Shown: positions 44,501 to 48,806 of the stretch, one piece after another
How positions within the stretch are numbered: position 1 is the stretch's first letter
How the letters are laid out: the number at the start of each line of letters is the position of its first letter
Assembly (NCBI GenBank): GCA_947625145.1
Contig: CANQNC010000011.1
Coordinates: forward strand, 1-48,806
Length of the DNA stretch: 48,806 nt
Reading direction: 5' to 3'
From: an uncultured Clostridia bacterium
Lineage (GTDB): Bacteria > Bacillota > Clostridia > Christensenellales > CAG-917
The notes under the pieces: model-generated
Databases searched by the model: none
What the model saw: the letters and a program-made list of their open reading frames with translations, nothing else
What the model was told of the DNA's origin: nothing
Position numbers and translations under genes: made by a program

Positions 44501-47500
44501 TTCGTTTTGAGCATAACGATATGCGCTCTTGTCATATATACCCTTTTGGATATAATAGCCCTTGCCGTCATACGTGAAGTGGAATTGCTTGCAGTTGATA
44601 TGACTGTAATCAACGTCAAACGCAAACAGACCCGAAACCTCTGTGCCGTCTATCTTGAGGGTTTTCTCCTCGAAAGTCAAACTCATGCCGTCGCCCGTTT
44701 CAAATGCGCCCGAAAGGAACGTATCAACGAAGCCCTCGAATTCGGGAGCGTCGCCCGCCTTTGCAAATTCGGTCGCGTCGCCCGAGCCCTTCTTCACGGA
44801 GAGTTTGAGATTTTCGGGATCGCTGTCGTCAAGAGTCAATTCATAGTCGGTGGAAGGAGAGGAGTAGGAGTATCGCCACATGATCATCGTCTTTCCGCCG
44901 GGGATCACGTTCACCGTCTGATAGTCGGTTGTCTCCATGCTCATCTTGACCTGAAGTTTGCCTGCCGCATAGAAGATCCAGATGTTGTTGTCTGCCTCCG
45001 TCCAATAGCCGAGGAACCCGTCGGGAGAAGCGGGAACATATGCCCACTCGGGATGCGCTTCCGTCGCCACGCCTTCCAGCCATGCCATCTGATCCTCTTC
45101 GTTGATCAGGACGTTGTGCTCGAGGTCGACCGTAAACGTGCCTACGACCTTGCCGTAATCCTCATCATACTTGCCGAATGATGCGATCGTGACGGTGTTT
45201 GCCTCTGCGTCATAGACATAAGTTGTTGTATCATGGCCGTTGACATATACGCTGCCGTTGTACCACTCATCGACGCTTACGCCGCCATAGCCGTCGAAAG
45301 TAAGCTCCCAATAGTCGTTTTGGCTTGAATGCTTTGCATTGAACACTCTGTCTTTCAGCGCGTCCGCGGGCTTCAAATCATAGGTGCTCGCCGCCTTGTC
45401 TACATCGTAGAACACGCCGTCAATGGCAATGCTGTCGTCGACGGGATTGTAACTGTAAGGCTTTTCGTCCTCGCCCACAGTCGCCGTGCCGAAGCCGTCA
45501 AGCGTTATGTCGCCCAAGCCGCCCTCGGTGCCCGAGAAGGAGTAGTTGCCTTCCATGTTGTCGCCTATCTTCAGATAATCGTTGTATCCGCCGCTGCCTT
45601 GCATCCTCTTGACCTTCAAATTGATCGCCGCGCCTACCTTGTCCTCAAAGGAGATTGTGGCAACTGCGCCGACTGCGAAGTCGTCTGCGCCCTGCACGAC
45701 AAAGTTTGCGGGACAACTGAATTTGCTCGAGACAATGTTGACGGTGCAAACATATCCGCCGTCTTTTGCGGCATATGCATACAGCTTGTACACCGCGCTG
45801 TCGCCGAAATCTTTTACATCAAAAACAGTGCATTGTGGATTCGGCGCGTCGGGATTTTCGCCAACGTTAAGCATGCTCATGGGCCAGCAAACGTAATTGT
45901 TGCCGTAGTCTTTCGACAAATCGACTGCAATAGCTCCGTTTGCGTAAACCGTGATGGGATAGAAGTAGAGGTTGGAGGCATATGTCAATCCGTAAATGCC
46001 CCAAACGTTCTCTTCCTCATCGAAATACATAATTCCGAAATACAGGTTCCTGTAAGACATGCTGTCTCTGAACTGATAGACCAAACCGTTGTCGAGTATC
46101 GTAAGATTACGTCCCTGCGCACTATTCGGAGAAGCATCATAAGAATAATATGCGCCTGTGTACTCGAAATCGGTCGTGGGTCTGACAAACTCAAACGTAT
46201 GCGCGGTCGCGTCCACGCCGCTTGACTCCTTGTAAGTCGCAATGCCCGTCATCTTGCCGTTTGCAATGCTGAACTCCCAAGAACTTGCGTCAATGCCGGA
46301 GCTTGAGTCGCTGTAAGTGTAAGAGATCTTTTTGCTTGTCTCGTCAAATGTGTAGTCGCGCTCGGTGTTGCGGATGACAACTTTGTCCGTCGCGGCGTCG
46401 AAGTGCAACATGATGAGGGAAGCGTAAGTTTTGTTTTTGAGATAATCTTTGTAATCTTTGACGACCCAATATCCGTCAAAATCAGACTCCGAAACTTCGT
46501 GAGCCGTGCATTTTGCGACGATCTTGACGTCTGCGTTTGCCGTGTAGGGGCCGGAAAGGATATCTTCCGCGCCGTCGACGTGCCAACCTTCAAACGTCAT
46601 GCCGGGCACATCGAGGTCCTCGGGGAGTTCCACCACACTGCCCTTGACGACCCACTGCTCGCTGTGCTGTTCGCCATTGACCTCGAACACGACATGCACC
46701 ATGAAGGACAGCTGTTTTGCCGTCTCGCCGTATTCCGCAAAGCCGAGCTTGTCGTCCGCCACAGAGAGGTGATAGACATGCACTGCCTCTTCTGCGTCTT
46801 TCAGCTTGACGTTCAAGCCGTCAGCCGCCGCAAAGACGTCCGCAAGTTCCGCGCTGAGCACCACTTCATCTTCGCCGTCTTGCGAAATCGTGTAGGTCAC
46901 TCTGTCTGCCGCAATGTCCACAGTGTGGGACGCGCCGCCCTCGACAAGCGCCCACTTGCCGACATACTTGCTGTCAATGCTGTCGGAAACCGCCGTGCCG
47001 AGATCCACGATCTTTGCCTCGACAATGATCTCTGTCGCGCTTGCGGGGACCCTGACAATGTTTGCTTCCTCAATTCCGACGACCTTCTTGCCCTCGGGGA
47101 TGAACACCTTGCCCGCCTCGACCTTTTGATCGGTCATTGCAGAACCGTCGGACAGATACCAACCGACGAAAAGCTCGTTGTTTTGAATTTCCAACTCAGC
47201 CAACTCGGGGAAGATCTCGCCGATCGCGTCGCCGAGCTTCACTGTCTTGTCCTTGTCTGAGGATTGCACTGTGCCTCTGATCATAAATTTGACAGTGACG
47301 GAGGCAATGTTGTCGTCATCGACAAAAAGCGGCAAAAACTCTACGTTTGCATTCACAACGTAGTCTGCCGCGATCTTTGTCTTGTCCGCGTCGCCCTTGA
47401 CATACCAACCGTCGAATTTCTTGCCGAAAACAGCCTCAGCCTCGGGGAGCGCCCCGATCGCCGCGCCCTTTTCGACGTCTTTTTCGCTGATCACGGTCTC

Positions 47501-47854
47501 GTCCTCAGCGAGGAACTTCACGTGAGCAACGTCCTTAAGCCACTGCGCGATAAACGTCACGTCAGCGGTGATCGTAACCTTTGCTCCGGCCGCATGCGCT
47601 TCGTCTTCATTTGCAGCCTTCCAGCCCGCAAAATGATGATCCGCCACCGACACGCCTGCAGGCAATTGCGGCAATTCGATCTCGCCGCCGTCGTCCACCT
47701 GCATGGAAGCAGGCGCTTCGACGTCGCCTGTGTACAGCTCGCCAAGGTCGAACTTCACGGTGTGCTTCTTCGCGTTGCACCCCGCCAGCACGGCCAGCGT
47801 TGCCGTCAGCACCAGCGCCAAAACCAGAACAGAAATCAAAATCTTTCTCTTCAT
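41546..47854 (-). CDS. Giant 2102-residue surface lipoprotein with InlB-type repeats and repeated beta domains
   Basis: This exported lipoprotein has a signal peptide with lipobox LAGC, Cys26. ATG 47854 follows AAGGAG. Residues about 28-255 hold three InlB B/Flg_new repeats (for example FDGWYVKGDAD, ITADVTFIAQWL), with another at about 390-460 (MTFEGWHVDGAED). The remaining 1600 residues are a series of beta-rich units of about 100-150 residues opening with a G-x-W or G-x-Y strand (DGYWVVKD, FLGYWTEADNN, IVGTWYFGQ, LTGTYKFSYT, YDGIFRFVA), lipocalin-like in feel but not matched to a family. Residues about 1255-1490 are similar to residues 445-650 of the 726-aa neighbour. A nine-G run encodes the three glycines near 1981. 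No enzyme motif, anchor helix or sortase signal is seen. Function is unknown; an adhesive or binding role is inferred. Confidence 0.88.
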   Translation of the reverse strand: MKRKILISVLVLALVLTATLAVLAGCNAKKHTVKFDLGELYTGDVEAPASMQVDDGGEIELPQLPAGVSVADHHFAGWKAANEDEAHAAGAKVTITADVTFIAQWLKDVAHVKFLAEDETVISEKDVEKGAAIGALPEAEAVFGKKFDGWYVKGDADKTKIAADYVVNANVEFLPLFVDDDNIASVTVKFMIRGTVQSSDKDKTVKLGDAIGEIFPELAELEIQNNELFVGWYLSDGSAMTDQKVEAGKVFIPEGKKVVGIEEANIVRVPASATEIIVEAKIVDLGTAVSDSIDSKYVGKWALVEGGASHTVDIAADRVTYTISQDGEDEVVLSAELADVFAAADGLNVKLKDAEEAVHVYHLSVADDKLGFAEYGETAKQLSFMVHVVFEVNGEQHSEQWVVKGSVVELPEDLDVPGMTFEGWHVDGAEDILSGPYTANADVKIVAKCTAHEVSESDFDGYWVVKDYKDYLKNKTYASLIMLHFDAATDKVVIRNTERDYTFDETSKKISYTYSDSSSGIDASSWEFSIANGKMTGIATYKESSGVDATAHTFEFVRPTTDFEYTGAYYSYDASPNSAQGRNLTILDNGLVYQFRDSMSYRNLYFGIMYFDEEENVWGIYGLTYASNLYFYPITVYANGAIAVDLSKDYGNNYVCWPMSMLNVGENPDAPNPQCTVFDVKDFGDSAVYKLYAYAAKDGGYVCTVNIVSSKFSCPANFVVQGADDFAVGAVATISFEDKVGAAINLKVKRMQGSGGYNDYLKIGDNMEGNYSFSGTEGGLGDITLDGFGTATVGEDEKPYSYNPVDDSIAIDGVFYDVDKAASTYDLKPADALKDRVFNAKHSSQNDYWELTFDGYGGVSVDEWYNGSVYVNGHDTTTYVYDAEANTVTIASFGKYDEDYGKVVGTFTVDLEHNVLINEEDQMAWLEGVATEAHPEWAYVPASPDGFLGYWTEADNNIWIFYAAGKLQVKMSMETTDYQTVNVIPGGKTMIMWRYSYSSPSTDYELTLDDSDPENLKLSVKKGSGDATEFAKAGDAPEFEGFVDTFLSGAFETGDGMSLTFEEKTLKIDGTEVSGLFAFDVDYSHINCKQFHFTYDGKGYYIQKGIYDKSAYRYAQNEYYIFEEGSDNGKLLFKTESAPAIPAEWYGEYNGKLDQNDIKIVIDASGVKFNDKAVSKTAYFAKEASYDNPGHSREGIGFYIAKAESEDADEEAQSYEGDFALVKDSALGSSMFDFHLYLFMSVDEKRDINVTKKADAIEEPDGFDIVGTWYFGQRVGTSSYTYYDYYLTFSKTTDADAKLQVKLGNGTPVDVELPAATGRWKFSVNGTLCEASVNADGTITIASGTYAGTYKKGDKPEQATLDANLVAIGNDLVATATTSSYTAAKSVKIESNKITVVIAGADESTGDTTLTSYSISDHSQTYASSDASQIKYYVVMDDFSAWELYIDKTAWVEGAYDKARWTLEGKSNGYSYNKMYVQKSYEEVTLTGTYKFSYTKSEAPVEDHIIFLADGTVAIHSEDSNLAGLYTYQTVGKDRITIGSYITVDKQSDGKLSVVYKYSVTTYSGTAEVDSAYSIPNSELGAVTYLVETPTNVSASTWSERWIQKVEINWALMAITVSYSSSKTSTNFSTEKAIYVKKDADSFSVSISGLKKMYFKLNEAKDTITLFLDEDNSQISVAKKEIEDPNAKLGTVEFEVSHAFPGKADSLDFIIKGMELNFAEHTLDVTAIDGGWDSSNNKSGLTLVYDDNNKYTVKGEDFYLVYADTDGTKTLTVKLVDGDVELGKLYEKGKAPEYVDPTKSLPKTKYTAAQPIDSTQQESGTTKFLIKYIEVDWANSKATLGYAYGNTAAEPAPEDKTLEVTLTAKECFYNVKAVETRSDLDYSKSLNFMLVGEELKVFARATYLGSAKAAGAEEELEPTEEHSLYDGIFRFVAIDGSGSPNVTTSLKFVEDGNACTITSSSSTYQTTFTYNDGDGTVNIVEGGGASSVFTGDYTFDKATGELKHSTNNRIYKVLGKDQPQVADLEGKSFAYSPRNFAFKATGEGDYTSASGSSTFKWEIVQNDSSEWVVRISENSNSIVNGDYYLFNSQIVKDSTFFALVEA
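41904..41912 (-). repeat. G9 mononucleotide tract inside the coding region of the giant lipoprotein
   Basis: Nine consecutive C on the plus strand (G on the coding strand) encode E-G-G-G-A about 120 residues before the C-terminus. Tracts of this length are prone to slippage, and in surface-protein genes of other bacteria they drive phase variation. Confidence 0.8.
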
Positions 47855-48275
47855 TTTTTTGCTTCTCCTTTTTTTAGTATTGTTTAATATCTGTTAATAT
47901 AAACACTATATTATGCCATACATGTCCGCGAAATGCCCTCGCTGCCGCTTGGCTTGGCTTCGCTGTCACGCCGTCGCTCGGTTGCCCTCGCTCCGCTGTC
48001 CGCCGCCCTCTGCGGTTTTGCTTGGCTGTCGAAGTTTGCCGTCTGCTTTCGCTTTCCGCTCGGTTCCCCGCCGTTCGCTTTGTGGAGCTTGATCCCTCAC
48101 TTCGCTCGGTCGCTGTCGCGTCACGATCGCTTCGGGGCTTATAAGCCACTCGTTTGACCGCTTCACCTCGTCCGCTTCGCCTTGCCTCGCCGCGACGTCC
48201 GATTTGCGGCTCCGCCTCGACGATTTTCGACAAAAACCGTACAATACGCACACTTTAACATGTATTATTGTATAA
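47855..48275 (-). other. Leader of about 410 nt for the giant lipoprotein gene, mostly low-complexity GC-rich DNA
   Basis: The stretch between the promoter at 48276-48304 and ATG 47854 has an AT-rich part near the gene (47870-47925) and a low-complexity part (47930-48235) rich in TTCGCT/CGCTCGG words, the reverse-strand counterpart of the 41112-41400 segment. An open frame at 47874-48251 of Arg/Ser/Glu-rich composition shows no domain, and I do not accept it as a gene. Confidence 0.55.
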
Positions 48276-48304
48276 ATTGTACAACCGACTTGACAATCTG
48301 TCAA
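48276..48304 (-). promoter_or_regulatory. Consensus promoter for the giant lipoprotein gene with an inverted repeat at -35
   Basis: TTGACA (48299-48304), a 17-bp spacer and TACAAT (48276-48281) on the minus strand give a near-perfect sigma-A site. The -35 is half of the inverted repeat TTGACA-GAT-TGTCAA. A weaker start nearer the gene cannot be excluded. Confidence 0.75.
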
Positions 48305-48374
48305 CTGATTTTTTCATAAAATATTCAGCTTTTTTGCATGAAATCCATTCGTTTATCCATTTTAACCTGTATTT

Positions 48375-48400
48375 TTATGCATTTTTTCGATTTTTATGCA
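48375..48400. promoter_or_regulatory. Two TTATGCA motifs upstream of the giant lipoprotein promoter
   Basis: TTATGCA at 48375-48381 and 48394-48400 (19 bp apart) is the same heptamer found four times before the protease promoter. Here they lie about 75-100 bp upstream of the -35. Shared control by one regulator is possible. Confidence 0.4.
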
Positions 48401-48540
48401 TAATTATAAGTATTTGCCGAAAATCCCGCTCTCCCCGAATTTTAACATTTCATTTTTCCGCTTTTTGCGCAATTTTGAAATCCCCATCGCACCACACACT
48501 CGCCCTCGCAAAAATATGCGGTGGCACCCGCACAAAACGC

Positions 48541-48806
48541 CAAACGATACGAGCGGATAGGATACGATGTCAACGCTTAGCGTCAAACAGTGCGAGTGGA
48601 TAGGATATGATGTTACCCCAACTCATGATAGAGACGTGTAAAACCGCCTGTACAGACGGACAGAGTAAAGAGTAGATGATACCCCACAACGTCAAACAGT
48701 GCGAGCGGATAGGACAAGATGTTACCCAATCACTTGATAAAGAAATGTAAAACCGCGATATTTGGATGCTAGGCTAGGAAACAGCCCTATCACGAACTGC
48801 CCAATG
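48541..48806. repeat. Third repeat array, running off the window edge
   Basis: Two units start at GTCAAACAGTGCGAG (48581 and 48692), each followed by GGATAGGA, GATGTTACCC, a GATAAAGA-like word and GTAAAACCGC. The second then reads GATATTTGGATGCTAGGC and stops at the window end near a CCCAATG core. The same words are found at 21899-22000 and 22065-22130. No gene is seen from 48305 to the edge. Confidence 0.75.

Noticed and set aside
47874..48251. 125-codon frame just upstream of the giant lipoprotein gene
   Set aside because: It is Arg/Ser/Glu-rich low complexity in a repetitive segment, has no ribosome-binding site, and overlaps the leader. Similar nonsense frames arise in the 41112-41400 segment.

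Overview
The window looks like chromosomal DNA of a low-to-mid GC Gram-positive bacterium, most likely an uncultured gut-type Clostridia lineage. A Christensenellales-like relative is my guess and is not shown by the sequence. The evidence is a complete S10-spc-alpha ribosomal cluster in Firmicutes order (with adk, map, a KOW protein, infA and rpmJ between secY and rpsM), zinc-type S14, L36 and S4, Gram-positive lipoproteins with lipobox cysteines, and no outer-membrane genes. Every protein gene I accept lies on the minus strand, so transcription runs from high to low coordinates. I saw no tRNA, rRNA, CRISPR array or transposase gene.

Layout in transcription order. (1) 48806-41546: the edge of a repeat array, a consensus promoter, a leader of about 400 nt made of low-complexity DNA, and a 2102-residue lipoprotein with InlB-type repeats and a nine-G tract near its 3' end. 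(2) 41545-38421: a paralogous 726-residue lipoprotein behind a long leader that carries an exact 40-bp tandem repeat with an inner 10-bp period. (3) 38032-22248: the ribosomal protein super-operon rpsJ to rplQ, with a strong promoter and an apparently leaderless internal adk start. (4) 21758-20819: a small multi-drug export family membrane protein. (5) 20716-19725: class II fructose-bisphosphate aldolase. (6) 19063-10425: a giant subtilisin-like protease of about 2822 residues with PA, Ig-like and BspA-type leucine-rich repeats, a membrane anchor and an acidic tail. (7) 10374-1: an operon for a 405-residue lipoprotein and an oligopeptide ABC importer (binding protein, OppB, OppC, OppD, OppF, the last one cut by the window edge).

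The left third reads as a peptide-scavenging module: a cell-anchored protease makes peptides and the adjacent Opp-type importer takes them up, functionally like the PrtP-Opp pairing of lactic acid bacteria. The importer is structurally odd. OppD has four tandem repeats of about 40 residues inserted in its nucleotide-binding domain, OppF has an acidic extension of about 220 residues, OppC has an acidic N-terminus, and OppB has an extracellular insertion of about 230 residues. The protease ends in a similar acidic cytoplasmic tail.

The intergenic DNA is unusually structured. A palindromic repeat family ends exactly on the stop codons of fba and rplQ, and its two full copies have different but perfectly paired stems. 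Four TTATGCA motifs are spaced by about one or two helical turns upstream of the protease promoter. Two mononucleotide tracts (A7 at the protease start, G9 in the large lipoprotein) could be slippage or phase-variation sites. All calls were made by reading; no database search was run.
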